DNA of 64,000 nucleotides from Helicobacter pylori (GTDB lineage: Bacteria > Campylobacterota > Campylobacteria > Campylobacterales > Helicobacteraceae), in the NCBI RefSeq assembly GCF_900120335.1, contig NZ_LT635477.1:496001-560000 (forward strand), in the 5' to 3' direction. This document shows, in pieces, positions 17,484-27,009 of the stretch. How positions within the stretch are numbered: position 1 is the first letter of the stretch; each line of letters begins with the position of its first letter. The position numbers and the translations under genes were made by a program. Below the pieces are notes generated by a model that was not told the DNA's origin, ran no database searches, and worked only from the letters and a program-made list of their open reading frames with translations.

Positions 17484-20102
17484 TTGAACGAGTTTAAAAA
17501 CGATGTTTTTACTACACCCAAAGCTAAAGAATACATTGACATAGCGAGCGGATTTCATAAGCTTTTTAAAAACGACGCTAAGATCGCTGAAAGCCTAAAA
17601 CCCGCTATTACGAAAAACTTGAGCCAAGGGTTAGCGACCACTTTGAGCGGAGCGTTAAAATACCAGTGGACTAAATTCACGCTAGGGACTTTATACCGCA
17701 ACGCGCCCGATCGCATTTTAGGGATTAAACTCCCCAAAGCCTTGAATGAAGCCACCGCAGGCGCGGCCTTAAAGTATCACCTAAAAAGAGCGTTAGAAAG
17801 AAGCCACTCTATAAGCGATTTTAGTAAGAATTTAGAATTGAGCGCCAAAAACGCTAAATTTAGCAACAACACGCTTAAAATCATTGAAGAGCTTACTAAC
17901 GGAATCAAGCAAGCCAGCGAAGAAATCAAAGAAAAAGCGTTTGATTTTTCTAATAAAAAACTCACTAACGAGCAAATCAAAGAGCTATTAAATAACGCAG
18001 AAATCCCTACAAGCGGGAGAGACGCTATCACTTTTGGAGTGAATAACCTAAACCCTGAAATGGTTGAATTCCTGCACAAAAACAACAAAAAAATGATTAT
18101 AGAAAAAGCCTCTAACAAAGAATTAGAACTTTTAAAAGACGCTAACTTTAAACACCCTGAAAACATAAGATCGAGTTTAGATCATGATGCTATCGCTCAC
18201 ATACTCAAAAGGCATGGCGTTAATTCTGTCAATGTTAAAAATGGAGAAAGCCCTATCACTTACGAGGATATAGCGAATTATAGATATATCGTTAATAACG
18301 CTGATGCCATTCTTAGGACTATAGACAAATACAATCAAGAAGCTATCACGGCGTTTAAACAAATTAACGGCTATACGGTAGTGGTAGAGCAAGCGGTCAA
18401 TAAGAAAAATGAATTAGTTTTAAAAACGATGTATAAGAACAATGGGAGTTATAAAAATAATGATGTTTATAAAGAATTTTCAAGCACCTCACTCAACGCT
18501 AATGCGAAGGTGCCCCATGGGTTGAGTTCCCATGGTGGTGCTACAGATAATCCTACACCAAAACCGCTAAATAGTCAAGAGGATTTATTAAAAAGAACAG
18601 AAAATTCAAACGAAACCACACCAAAACCTACAAATTTATCCCCACTAGAGCAAGCCAACGCCGAAAAGTTAGCGAAGTTAGAAAGCGAAGCCAAAGAAAG
18701 CGAACAGGAATTTTTAAAAGCTAAAGAGCAAGAATTAAAGCGTAAAGAAGCGTTAAAAAAGAAATTAGAACACGAGCGAGGGAATGCGGGCAATATTGAA
18801 AGCCAGACTAAAATAGAAGTAGGAGAAGATATACCCGCATCAATCCAAGCGCAGATCCCCAAAAGCCGAGTGAGGTTGAACGAACGAGAGATTTACGATC
18901 TGGATTATGCGATCGTGAAAGCTAAAGATCTAAAACCAAGCTTTACCACAGGCGGGGCACAAAAGAGAACGGACATGAACGAAGAACAGATTAAAAGCAT
19001 AGCGGAGGATTTTGATCCTAAAAAGATATTTGGGAGCGGAGGTTTTGAGGATTTACCAATCATTCTACATGATGGGCAAGTGATCGCAGGGAACCACCGC
19101 ATCCAAGGCATGCTAAACTTCACGCCAAAAAGCAGATACATTTACAACAAAGCGATCAAGGAATACTATCATATAGACTTAGCGCCGGACGAATTGTTAG
19201 TAAGAGTGCCAAACAAGCGCCTAGACAACACCGAGATCAACAATTTAGCGGCTTCAAGCAATCAAGGACGCTTTAACAGCGAGAGCGATCATGCAATAGC
19301 GGTTTTAAGCCATTACGAAGCGAAATTGAAAGAATTAGAAAAGAAATTAGACGCTGATAGCATCTACTCCTTAAAAAACATCGTCGCTAAAAACCTTAAT
19401 TTTGACAAAGCCACCCACCCTAATGTGGGCGATAGTAATTTAGCGCTTTTAATGTTCAACATGCCAAGGACTAAAACGCAAGGGATAGAATTACTCAACC
19501 GCTGGCAAAAAGAGTTTTCTAACGACATTAAAAGCTATGAAAAGGTTAAAAAAATGTTTGTAGATAACGCCGGAAGCTTTCACAATCTCATCCACGACAT
19601 GAACTTCCCTAACGTGAGTTTAAACGCTTATTTAAGCGATATTATGGATCGCAGTTTTGCCAATTTAAAGAATTACCCAAGCACGAGCGAGAGCTTGAAA
19701 GACTTGAGCGAGAAATTCTATAAAACGAGTTCTTTAGACATGTTTGAAAAGAGCGATCAAAGCGCGAGCGATATCAGCGAGATTTTAGGAGGTGCGATCG
19801 CGCGATTTGCGAGGTTTGATGATCCTTCTAAGGCGTTATTTGAAGCGTTAAAGAGTGATAACATTAAAAAAGGCTTGAAAGAGTTTAAAATAGCAGATAT
19901 TACCAAAGACATGTTTAACCCTGATAGTAAGGAATTTAAGGACATTGACATTTACGACTTCACGCATTACCTTTTAATGGTCAATAGAGAGCCGAATGAA
20001 AACAATCCCGTATTAAACCGCTTAGTTCAAGCCGTTAAAGACATGCAAAAAGAAAGCGAGAAAGGGATAAAAAAACAAAAACTTGAAAAAGTCAAGGAGT
20101 AA
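17484..20102 (+). CDS. Mobile-element-like protein with nuclease-like and ParB/DdrB-like domains
   Basis: This 872-residue protein starts from TTG 17484, but the frame is open back to 17421 and reads like coding sequence (NTLEQNTTPTQFLNKLNEF), so the gene may be a 5'-truncated piece of something longer. Residues about 230-315 contain LDHDAIAHILKRHG, PITYEDIANYRYIV and YTVVVEQAVNKKNELVLKTMY. This is the pattern of small phage nuclease domains of the Barnase-EndoU-ColicinE5/D-RelE-like type. A charged linker follows, then (about 465-610) LPIILHDGQVIAGNHRIQGM and an NLAASSNQG segment, typical of ParB/DdrB-like domains in phage and ICE proteins. The family call is by pattern; the function is unknown. 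Confidence 0.7.
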   Translation: MNEFKNDVFTTPKAKEYIDIASGFHKLFKNDAKIAESLKPAITKNLSQGLATTLSGALKYQWTKFTLGTLYRNAPDRILGIKLPKALNEATAGAALKYHLKRALERSHSISDFSKNLELSAKNAKFSNNTLKIIEELTNGIKQASEEIKEKAFDFSNKKLTNEQIKELLNNAEIPTSGRDAITFGVNNLNPEMVEFLHKNNKKMIIEKASNKELELLKDANFKHPENIRSSLDHDAIAHILKRHGVNSVNVKNGESPITYEDIANYRYIVNNADAILRTIDKYNQEAITAFKQINGYTVVVEQAVNKKNELVLKTMYKNNGSYKNNDVYKEFSSTSLNANAKVPHGLSSHGGATDNPTPKPLNSQEDLLKRTENSNETTPKPTNLSPLEQANAEKLAKLESEAKESEQEFLKAKEQELKRKEALKKKLEHERGNAGNIESQTKIEVGEDIPASIQAQIPKSRVRLNEREIYDLDYAIVKAKDLKPSFTTGGAQKRTDMNEEQIKSIAEDFDPKKIFGSGGFEDLPIILHDGQVIAGNHRIQGMLNFTPKSRYIYNKAIKEYYHIDLAPDELLVRVPNKRLDNTEINNLAASSNQGRFNSESDHAIAVLSHYEAKLKELEKKLDADSIYSLKNIVAKNLNFDKATHPNVGDSNLALLMFNMPRTKTQGIELLNRWQKEFSNDIKSYEKVKKMFVDNAGSFHNLIHDMNFPNVSLNAYLSDIMDRSFANLKNYPSTSESLKDLSEKFYKTSSLDMFEKSDQSASDISEILGGAIARFARFDDPSKALFEALKSDNIKKGLKEFKIADITKDMFNPDSKEFKDIDIYDFTHYLLMVNREPNENNPVLNRLVQAVKDMQKESEKGIKKQKLEKVKE

Positions 20103-20111
20103 ATTAAAAAA

Positions 20112-20514
20112 ATGAAAGAAATGAAACCATTTGACATTATCTTAGAAGCGAGAAGGATACTTGATAAACGCATCAAAACGCTTTTACTTTTTTTCTGGTC
20201 TTAATATGGTGTGTTTGGGCGTGAGTTTTACCAATAAGCCTCATTTGTGGCTTTGGTTTTTAGTGGTAGGTTGTTATTTAGTTTATGAGTGGCAAAAGAA
20301 ACAGAAAGATTTTCAAAAAGCTAAAAGTTTGAAATTTGACAGCGTTAGCGAATTAGAAAAGGATTTGAACATGGAAGTAACTAATGATGAATGGGATACC
20401 ATTAAAAAACTTAATAAAAAGTTAAAAATGTTTTTTAATGTATGCTTTTTATGTTTTTTTATTAATGAGTTATCTCATTGTGGGGGTGCGCGTTACTCTC
20501 TCTCTTATAGATAA
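20112..20514 (+). pseudogene. Small two-helix membrane protein, frameshifted at a T7 tract
   Basis: ATG 20112 (after the large gene, 9-bp gap) reads MKEMKPFDIILEARRILDKR and stops at 20204. Removing one T from the T7 run at 20188-20194 joins it to the frame LFSGLNMVCLGVSFTNKPHL, followed by a hydrophobic stretch (LWLWFLVVGCYLVYEW), a charged helix and a further hydrophobic tail ending at 20514. The restored protein would be about 133 residues with two or three membrane segments. An independent 117-residue frame from TTG 20161 is the less likely alternative. Function unknown. Confidence 0.55.
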
Positions 20515-20529
20515 TCATGGAGTGTTAAA

Positions 20530-20985
20530 ATGAATTACCCTAATTTGCCTAATAGCGCGCTAGAAATAACCGAGCAGCCTGGAGTGAAAGAAATCACTAA
20601 CGAGCTTTTAAAGCAATTACAGAACGCTTTAAAAGGTAATCATCTTTTCACTGAGCAAGTGGAACTGAGCCTTAAAGGGATCGTTAGGATTTTAGAAGTG
20701 CTTTTGAGTTTGGATTTTTTCAAGAATGCGAACGAGATTGATAGCAGTTTGAGAAATTCCATTGAGTGGCTGACTAACGCCGGCGAGAGCTTGAAATTAA
20801 AAATGAAAGAATACGAGCGCTTTTTCAATGATTTCAATACAAGCATGCACGCTAACGAGCAAGAAGTAACCAACACCTTAAACGCTAACACCGAGAACAT
20901 CAAAAGCGAAATTAAAAAGCTAGAAAATCAATTGATAGAAGAGGCGAGAATGCTTTTAGAACAAGAAACTCAAAAAAAGCGTTAA
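20530..20985 (+). CDS. Coiled-coil protein of unknown function
   Basis: This is a 151-residue soluble protein, helical throughout, with heptad-like Leu/Ile spacing at the end (NIKSEIKKLENQLIEEARML). No signal peptide. It follows the small membrane protein by 15 bp and forms a three-gene unit with the large protein at 17484. The three have no obvious tie to hofD or the potassium channel, and I suspect a remnant of a mobile element. Confidence 0.65.
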   Translation: MNYPNLPNSALEITEQPGVKEITNELLKQLQNALKGNHLFTEQVELSLKGIVRILEVLLSLDFFKNANEIDSSLRNSIEWLTNAGESLKLKMKEYERFFNDFNTSMHANEQEVTNTLNANTENIKSEIKKLENQLIEEARMLLEQETQKKR

Positions 20986-21165
20986 GGCTTACAAATGCAA
21001 CGATGGGACACCAGCCACAGAATAGCTTAAAACATGGTTTGAAAAATTTCAATAATCCTTTGAGTAAAGAGGGCTAAAAGATTTGAATGGGTTAAAATAC
21101 CAACTTTTATTGGCTTATGGGCGTTAGAAAATAAGCGTCAAATCCATTCAAATTTTGGCTCTGTT

Positions 21166-21276
21166 CTCATCAAGCATGGATAATTAAAACCTTTTTGACT
21201 AAATTCAAGCCCTTTACTATTGATTGTAAAAAATGTTTTTAGCATTTTTTAGATTTTATTATCCATATTTGATGAG
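21166..21276. repeat. 19-bp imperfect inverted repeat in the gap before kchA
   Basis: The arms are 21166-21184 (CTCATCAAGCATGGATAAT) and 21258-21276 (ATTATCCATATTTGATGAG), complementary except for two positions and 73 bases apart. The rest of the gap 20986-21316 contains no gene that I can support. It could be a structured RNA end or the remnant of an element boundary. Confidence 0.5.
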
Positions 21277-21281
21277 ATCCA

Positions 21282-21308
21282 AGCCTTTTTTATTTTATAA
21301 AAAGGGCT
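21282..21308 (-). terminator. Hairpin terminator downstream of the potassium channel gene
   Basis: AGCC followed by a T run pairs with an A run followed by GGGCT around an ATTTTA loop, with one unpaired G. Being U-rich on both strands it could serve both the minus-strand channel gene and transcripts from the left. Confidence 0.4.
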
Positions 21309-21316
21309 GTGTGAGA

Positions 21317-22459
21317 TCACAATGAAATGTAATCCACTTCTTTTGGTTTTTGGTGGCTAGTAATGAGTTGCTTACAGGTCGCAACGCCTTCTGAAGTGCC
21401 AACCATCAATAGCTTGGATTCGCTTGCAATAATCGTTTCCCCATCGGGCATGGGGATGTATTTGCCATCTTTTTGAGTGATACCAATCACAAAGGCTTTA
21501 GCGATCTCTCTAAAATGGGCTTCTTTTAATTTCCTTAACACAAGCCAGCTGGTTTTAGGGACAATCACTTCTTCTAAGTCTAAAAGCGTGTCTTTTTTAT
21601 TGATAAAACGCTCTAAGATATTTTCCATATCCGGACGCACCGCCATCGCGCTCACCCTTTGAGCCATAAGCTTTGTAGGGGAAACCACCATATCAGCCCC
21701 CAATTTTTTTAATTTTTCTAAGCCTTCATCGCTGTGCGCGCTCGCAATGATGTAGTAAGGTTTGCGTTTTAATTCCTTTTCAAACAAGCGCACGCTCACC
21801 ATTAACGCCACATTCACCGGTAAAATCTTAGACAACGCCACAACGCCCCTAGCGCTGCTCAAGTGGGTTTTTAGCATGGCTAAATTGGTGTGCGGATCGC
21901 CTATGATATAGTAGGGGTATTTGTGCTTAATGGCTTCTTCTTCAAAACTAGGGTCATTATCCACGACCACAAAGGGGATTTGAGCGGAGCGGAACTGCTT
22001 GCTCAATTCAATGGTGTATTCATTGTGGTAACAAATCACATAATGATCCTTAAGGCGCGCGATTTTATAAATCATACCTTTCTCCTTAATCAATCTGGTA
22101 AGCGTGCCTTTATTGACCACGCTAACTAAAATAGCCACGCTAAAAGCAATAATTCCCGTCCCACAAAACATTAAAATGGAAGTTAAAAAAATACTTATAG
22201 GCCCAAACTGGCTTTCATTTAAAGCGCCAAACCCTGTAGCTGTCATGGTGTAAGTCGTTTGAAAGAAAGCTTGCATAAGGCTATAATTTTCTAGGGCGAA
22301 GTATCCTAGAGTGCCTAAAAGCACGAGCAATTGGATTAAAATAAGCGGGAGTCTAAAGACCTTAAATTGCTCATAGATTTCAGAATTTAAATTGACTTCT
22401 GGTTGATTTTCATCGTCTTTTTTGATTTTAAAAAATTTCAACTTTTCAAACAAAACCAA
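21317..22459 (-). CDS. kchA: Potassium channel HpKchA
   Basis: This 380-residue protein has two membrane segments (about 35-52 and 88-112) flanking a pore helix and the filter TATGFG (in TMTATGFGALNE). A cytoplasmic RCK/TrkA-N domain follows (about 128-260, with YVICYHNEYTIELSKQFR and VVVDNDPSFEEEA), then a TrkA-C-like end. This is the HpKchA type of channel, needed for potassium supply in the low-potassium stomach. TATGFG differs from the classical TVGYG filter, as known for this protein. Start ATG at 22459. Convergent with the genes to its left. Confidence 0.85.
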   Translation of the reverse strand: MVLFEKLKFFKIKKDDENQPEVNLNSEIYEQFKVFRLPLILIQLLVLLGTLGYFALENYSLMQAFFQTTYTMTATGFGALNESQFGPISIFLTSILMFCGTGIIAFSVAILVSVVNKGTLTRLIKEKGMIYKIARLKDHYVICYHNEYTIELSKQFRSAQIPFVVVDNDPSFEEEAIKHKYPYYIIGDPHTNLAMLKTHLSSARGVVALSKILPVNVALMVSVRLFEKELKRKPYYIIASAHSDEGLEKLKKLGADMVVSPTKLMAQRVSAMAVRPDMENILERFINKKDTLLDLEEVIVPKTSWLVLRKLKEAHFREIAKAFVIGITQKDGKYIPMPDGETIIASESKLLMVGTSEGVATCKQLITSHQKPKEVDYISL

Positions 22460-22639
22460 TTCCTAGATCAAAATAAATTCTTTTGAAAGCATTTGCTTCT
22501 AAGTTTGATCAAAACGCTAAACCTAATTTAGGCTGTGTTTTAATCTCAAAAAGAAGTTTAGATTTAAGGGGAGTTTTAAAAAGGTTATCAAAAACACCAA
22601 AACCACCCCTACAATCAAAATGGATAGAAATTCTAAAAA

Positions 22640-22828
22640 CTAAGCCCCTTTACGCATGGTTCTTAAAGTGGAAGCAGCCACTTTAATGCGTTTGGTCGTG
22701 CCGTCGTCTAATTGGATCTTAATCGATCGCAAGTTAGGGAGCAAGCGGCGCTTGTTTTTGTTGTTCGCATGACTGACATGATTGCCTATCATAGGCCCTT
22801 TGAAAGTTAAAGCGCATCTTTTTGCCAT
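22640..22828 (-). CDS. rpmB: 50S ribosomal protein L28
   Basis: This 62-residue protein begins [20 protein letters not shown] and has the conserved [17 protein letters not shown] core of L28. It is a structural component of the large ribosomal subunit. It is monocistronic, with a TATAAT box about 35 bases upstream of the start. Length is normal for the family. Confidence 0.95.
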   Translation of the reverse strand: MAKRCALTFKGPMIGNHVSHANNKNKRRLLPNLRSIKIQLDDGTTKRIKVAASTLRTMRKGA

Positions 22829-22860
22829 TGTGTATCCTTAAATATTGAAATAAAATTTGC

Positions 22861-22866
22861 ATTATA
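22861..22866 (-). promoter_or_regulatory. -10 element of rpmB
   Basis: TATAAT on the minus strand, 32 bases upstream of the rpmB start, in an AT-rich setting. Confidence 0.5.
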
Positions 22867-22920
22867 CTTAAAATAACCTTTAAAAAGACTGATTTTAAAA
22901 CAAATTTTTAAATTATTTGT

Positions 22921-23760
22921 TTAAAAGCCCTTTTTTTGAGAGACAGGGGTTTTAAACCCTTTCATTTTATCAATCGCTTCTTTGTATTGAGAAATATTTT
23001 TTTCCGTCAATTCCGTTACGGCTTTTTTCATGATTGAAGCGTATATTTTGTTTAAAATCTGATGGATCGCATCCTGTTTATTGTTCTCTAAACCGGTGAA
23101 AAGATTGTTTTTAAGATTAAACCCTAAAGAATGGTTATTGTTATAAGCATGCACAATTGCTTGAAAATCTCCTAACCCCACCTTAAAATCATAAATCACA
23201 CGATAACTTTCTGGCTCATAAAAACTAAACCACACAGAGCCTGAACTTTGAGCGGTGAGGGCGTTTGCGTTATTGGGATCTTTTAAAAGGAGTTTCAAAT
23301 CTTCTAAAACGCCCACCCAGCCTTTCACATCTAAAACGGCAAAAAGCTTTCTTTTATCCTGCGGAGTTAAAGCGCTTTCATCTTTAAAAAAGAGCGTTTG
23401 ATAGCCTCTTTTTTCAAAAATAGCTTGGATTTGATGCCTTAAAGCATCTTGGAATAAAGCGCTATAAGGCTTTAGATTATCACTCATTTGAATGCGTGGC
23501 GCTAAAATACCGATCAAACGATAATTTTGTGCGGCTTGAGCCACATGCAAGGAGTAGTTAAAATGGAATGGCGTTACTTTTTGGGTGGTTTGAATTTTTT
23601 CATTAACTTGAATGGGTTTTTCTTGTTGGTTTTGGGGTTTTACTTCAGCAACTGATTTAATCGCACAACCAACCAACGCACCTGAAAGCCCCAAAGCGAT
23701 TAGCACTTTAAAACAAAGTTTTTGAGAAAAAAATAAACGCTTGAAAAAGAAACAATTCAT
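22921..23760 (-). CDS. HpaA-paralogue lipoprotein
   Basis: This 279-residue protein has a lipoprotein signal: a basic aromatic start, then LIALGSLG-like hydrophobic run and lipobox LVGC at Cys32. The body shows the pattern of the neuraminyllactose-binding hemagglutinin (HpaA) family: HFNYSLHVAQAAQNYRLIGI near the start, KPYSALFQDALRHQIQAIFE and TLFFKDESALTPQDKRKLFA. It is a paralogue of HpaA, not HpaA itself, which lies elsewhere. Probable outer membrane or surface lipoprotein. Divergent from mraY. Confidence 0.85.
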   Translation of the reverse strand: MNCFFFKRLFFSQKLCFKVLIALGLSGALVGCAIKSVAEVKPQNQQEKPIQVNEKIQTTQKVTPFHFNYSLHVAQAAQNYRLIGILAPRIQMSDNLKPYSALFQDALRHQIQAIFEKRGYQTLFFKDESALTPQDKRKLFAVLDVKGWVGVLEDLKLLLKDPNNANALTAQSSGSVWFSFYEPESYRVIYDFKVGLGDFQAIVHAYNNNHSLGFNLKNNLFTGLENNKQDAIHQILNKIYASIMKKAVTELTEKNISQYKEAIDKMKGFKTPVSQKKGF

Positions 23761-23792
23761 TGAAACACTCCCAAAGATTAAGTTATAGCGTG

Positions 23793-23798
23793 ATTATA
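23793..23798 (-). promoter_or_regulatory. -10 element of the HpaA-like gene
   Basis: TATAAT on the minus strand, 33 bases before the gene start, within AGTATAATCACG. Confidence 0.45.
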
Positions 23799-23890
23799 CT
23801 TTAACTCATGCTGATTTTAAGCGAGCCAATTTGCGCTACAATTTTCTTTTTTCTAATTTCAAGCATGGCGATTTTACCACAAGGGATTTT

Positions 23891-24952
23891 ATGCTCTATT
23901 CTTTACTATATGGCTATTTCAATATCAATCTTTTCCAGTATTTGACTTTTAGAGCAGGGTTAGGGTTTTTCATAGCCTTTTTCCTCACGCTTTTTTTAAT
24001 GCCTAGATTCATTCTATGGGCCAAGGCTAAAAAGGCTAACCAGCCCATTTCTAGCTTCGTGCCAAGCCACCAGAATAAAAAGGATACCCCTACGATGGGG
24101 GGGATTGTGTTTGTTTTTGCAACCATTGTTGCGAGCGTGTTGTGCGCGTCTTTGAGCAATCTTTATGTGTTGTTAGGGATAATCGTGTTAGTGGGCTTTA
24201 GTTTTGTGGGTTTTAGAGACGATTACACTAAAATCAACCAGCAAAGCAACGCCGGGATGAGCGCGAAAATGAAATTTGGCATGCTTTTTATCCTTTCGCT
24301 TATAGTGTCTGTTTTATTGAGTCTTAAGGGGTTGGACACTTTTTTATACGCGCCTTTTTTGAAAAACCCCTTGTTTGAAATGCCCACGATGTTAGCGGTT
24401 GGTTTTTGGGTGTTGGTTTTTTTATCCACGAGCAATGCGGTGAATTTAACCGACGGCTTAGACGGCTTAGCGAGTGTGCCTAGCATTTTCACCCTCTTAA
24501 GCCTTTCTATCTTTGTGTATGTGGCAGGGAATGCGGAATTTTCTAAATACTTACTTTATCCTAAAGTCATAGATGTGGGGGAATTGTTTGTGATTTCGCT
24601 AGCGTTAGTGGGATCGCTCTTTGGCTTTTTGTGGTATAACTGCAACCCGGCAAGCGTGTTTATGGGCGATAGCGGGAGTTTGGCTTTAGGAGGGTTTATC
24701 GCTTATAACGCTATTGTTTCGCATAATGAAATCTTACTCGTTTTAATGGGGTCTATTTTTGTAATAGAAACTTTGTCTGTGATCTTGCAAGTAGGGAGTT
24801 ATAAAACCCGTAAAAAACGCCTTTTTTTAATGGCGCCCATCCATCATCATTTTGAGCAAAAGGGTTGGGCAGAAAATAAGGTGATCGTGCGTTTTTGGAT
24901 CATTTCTATGCTGAGTAATTTAGTCGCTCTTTTAAGCTTGAAGGTGCGTTAA
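23891..24952 (+). CDS. mraY: Phospho-MurNAc-pentapeptide transferase MraY
   Basis: MraY moves phospho-MurNAc-pentapeptide from UDP to undecaprenyl phosphate to form lipid I at the inner membrane. From ATG 23891 it has 353 residues, the family length; the longer frame from 23831 adds a non-conserved leader. About ten membrane segments are seen. Conserved motifs are [27 protein letters not shown] with the catalytic aspartates, [11 protein letters not shown] and the end motif APIHHHFE. It is directly followed by murD (1-bp gap), so it belongs to a cell-wall operon. Confidence 0.93.
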   Translation: MLYSLLYGYFNINLFQYLTFRAGLGFFIAFFLTLFLMPRFILWAKAKKANQPISSFVPSHQNKKDTPTMGGIVFVFATIVASVLCASLSNLYVLLGIIVLVGFSFVGFRDDYTKINQQSNAGMSAKMKFGMLFILSLIVSVLLSLKGLDTFLYAPFLKNPLFEMPTMLAVGFWVLVFLSTSNAVNLTDGLDGLASVPSIFTLLSLSIFVYVAGNAEFSKYLLYPKVIDVGELFVISLALVGSLFGFLWYNCNPASVFMGDSGSLALGGFIAYNAIVSHNEILLVLMGSIFVIETLSVILQVGSYKTRKKRLFLMAPIHHHFEQKGWAENKVIVRFWIISMLSNLVALLSLKVR

Positions 24953-24953
24953 A

Positions 24954-26222
24954 ATGAAAATCTCTTTATTGGGGCATGGAAAAACCACTCTAGCCCTAGC
25001 GCGTTTTTTTAAAAAAAACCATAATGAAGTCAAATTTTTTGATGATAAATTCCATTCATTCCATAAGGATAGCGAGGGTTTTCTTTGTTATCCCAGTAAG
25101 GATTTTAACCCTAATAATTCCCAACTAGAGATAGTCAGTCCGGGCATTAGTTTCACGCACCCTTTAGTCATGAAAGCCAAGCATTTAATGAGCGAATACG
25201 ATTATATTGATAGCTTGTTTGATCATTCTTTCACGCCTACGATGATAAGCATTAGCGGCACTAATGGTAAAACCACCACGACAGAAATGCTCACTGCGCT
25301 TTTAGAAGATTTTAAGGCTGTGAGTGGGGGGAATATCGGCACGCCCTTGATTGAATTGTTTGAAAAGCAATCGCCCTTGTGGGTGTTAGAAACAAGCTCT
25401 TTTTCTTTGCATTACACTAACAAGGCTTACCCTTTAATCTACTTGCTCATCAATGTGGAAGCCGATCATTTGACTTGGCATTGCAATTTTGAAAATTATT
25501 TGAACGCTAAACTCAAGGTTCTAACATTGATGCCTAAAACTTCGCTCGCTATCCTCCCTTTAAAATTCAAAGAACACCCTATTATTCAAAACTCGCAAGC
25601 GCAAAAAATCTTTTTTGATCACAGCGAAGAGGTTTTAGAACGTTTAGAAATCCCTTCTAACGCTCTTTTTTTTAAGGGAGCGTTTTTATTAGACGCTGCC
25701 TTAGCCCTTTTAGTTTATGAGCAATTTTTAAAAATAAAGAATTTAAAATGGCAAGATTATAGAGAAAACGCCCTTAAAAGACTGAACGCTTTTAAAATCG
25801 GCTCGCATAAAATGGAAGAATTTAGGGATAAAGAAGGGCGTTTGTGGGTAGATGACAGCAAGGCCACGAACATTGATGCCACCTTACAAGCCCTAAAAAC
25901 CTTTAAGAATCAAAAAATCCATTTGATTGTAGGGGGCGATATTAAAGGAGTTAATTTAACCCCCCTTTTTGAAGAGTTTAAAAACTATAAAATAAGCCTT
26001 TATGCCATAGGATCAAGCGCTTCTATCGTCCAAGCCTTAGCGTTAGAATTTAATGTTTCTTGTCAGGTTTGTTTGAAATTAGAAAAAGCGGTTCAAGAAA
26101 TTAAAAGCGTTTTATTGCAAAATGAAATCGCTTTGCTTTCACCCAGCGCGGCCAGTTTGGATCAATTTTCTTCGTATAAAGAAAGAGGTGAAAAATTCAA
26201 GGCGTTTGTTTTAAAAGATTAA
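24954..26222 (+). CDS. murD: UDP-MurNAc-L-alanine:D-glutamate ligase MurD
   Basis: This 422-residue Mur ligase adds D-glutamate to UDP-MurNAc-L-Ala in the cytoplasm. It has an N-terminal nucleotide-sugar domain ([15 protein letters not shown]), the ATP loop [12 protein letters not shown] (about 101-112), the [13 protein letters not shown]-like metal/lysine region (NVEADHL) and the C-terminal [16 protein letters not shown] motif. It is somewhat short against the 430-450 residues of other bacteria, as is usual in Helicobacter. Translationally close to mraY and convergent with the YbeD-like gene, whose 3' end it overlaps by 4 bp. Confidence 0.93.
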   Translation: MKISLLGHGKTTLALARFFKKNHNEVKFFDDKFHSFHKDSEGFLCYPSKDFNPNNSQLEIVSPGISFTHPLVMKAKHLMSEYDYIDSLFDHSFTPTMISISGTNGKTTTTEMLTALLEDFKAVSGGNIGTPLIELFEKQSPLWVLETSSFSLHYTNKAYPLIYLLINVEADHLTWHCNFENYLNAKLKVLTLMPKTSLAILPLKFKEHPIIQNSQAQKIFFDHSEEVLERLEIPSNALFFKGAFLLDAALALLVYEQFLKIKNLKWQDYRENALKRLNAFKIGSHKMEEFRDKEGRLWVDDSKATNIDATLQALKTFKNQKIHLIVGGDIKGVNLTPLFEEFKNYKISLYAIGSSASIVQALALEFNVSCQVCLKLEKAVQEIKSVLLQNEIALLSPSAASLDQFSSYKERGEKFKAFVLKD

Positions 26223-26479
26223 AGCGCATGCACCACAACCTCTAATTGTGAGATTTTTTGAAAAATTTCGTTCCGTTCTGCTTCGTTTGAAACTTCCATA
26301 GAAACATTAAAGCTATAAAATTTAGCGTTTTTAGAAGTGTTTTTGAATTCCAATTTAAAGGGGCGTTGGTAGGTTTCTAAAAGCTTTTTTAATGTGCTTG
26401 TATCGTTAGTGGTCATAATCACCCTATAATCCCAAAGACAAGGGTAAATAATAGTGGGTTTTTCTGAATCAGACGGCAC
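26219..26479 (-). CDS. DUF493 / YbeD-like small protein
   Basis: This 86-residue protein starts from GTG 26479 and begins with [20 protein letters not shown], the known start of this family member. A longer frame from 26563 runs antisense-overlapped inside the thioesterase gene and is not conserved. The DUF493 fold is a ferredoxin-like alpha/beta domain, thought to be regulatory. It overlaps the thioesterase gene by 11 bp, indicating one operon. Confidence 0.85.
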   Translation of the reverse strand: MPSDSEKPTIIYPCLWDYRVIMTTNDTSTLKKLLETYQRPFKLEFKNTSKNAKFYSFNVSMEVSNEAERNEIFQKISQLEVVVHAL

Positions 26480-26777
26480 TAAGAAGCTCCTTAAACAATT
26501 TAGGAATGGCAATAGGGCTGTATGTAGAGCGGTTGACAAAGCCAAACTTGATTTCTGAAGCAAAGACTTTAAAAGGCTTCATAGGCTCTAAAGAAGCGTT
26601 TTGGATGCAATAAATTTCTTGAAAAAGCACCACAAAAACCTTTCTTAATTCTTTAATTTGCGTTCTTATTTCTAAGACTTGTCCCAAACTCGCAGGGGTA
26701 AAAAAATCCGCTTTGATAGAGCGGATGACAAACACGCCTTCAGAGTCGGTATCTTCGTAATATACCCTACAGCGCAT
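26469..26777 (-). CDS. YbgC-type acyl-CoA thioesterase with internal deletion
   Basis: The 102-residue frame starts MRCRVYYEDTDSEGV, then continues FVIRSIKADFFTPASLGQVL. YbgC-type 4-hydroxybenzoyl/acyl-CoA thioesterases have about 30 further residues between these two parts, including the VVYHANYL segment after the catalytic aspartate and the long central helix. The gene is therefore in frame but lacks most of the hot-dog central helix. The removed piece is bounded by similar codons (SEGV and the EGV of the other end), fitting a slip between short repeats. The enzyme is probably inactive here. Family normal length about 130 residues. Confidence 0.82.
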   Translation of the reverse strand: MRCRVYYEDTDSEGVFVIRSIKADFFTPASLGQVLEIRTQIKELRKVFVVLFQEIYCIQNASLEPMKPFKVFASEIKFGFVNRSTYSPIAIPKLFKELLSAV

Positions 26778-26840
26778 TAATTCCCCTTACTTAAATAATG
26801 AAACTTTCTTAAAATTATACAATATGTAACTTAACTATAG

Positions 26841-26846
26841 TATAAT
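26841..26846 (+). promoter_or_regulatory. Candidate -10 upstream of the sodium transporter pair
   Basis: TATAAT in AGTATAATCTAGG lies 164 bases before the first transporter, leaving a long leader. No known riboswitch pattern is seen in that leader. Confidence 0.4.
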
Positions 26847-27009
26847 CTAGGGGCGTTGCTTTATAATTTTTTAGGTATTTTTGAAAGTAGGTTTTTTCTT
26901 AAATCTTAGGGTTTTTAAAGATTTCAAAAAACTAATACAGCAATAGTTGGGCGATTAAGGACATAGCTCCTTAATTTTAATCATTGACAAGGAGTTTGGT
27001 AGTTAGGAT

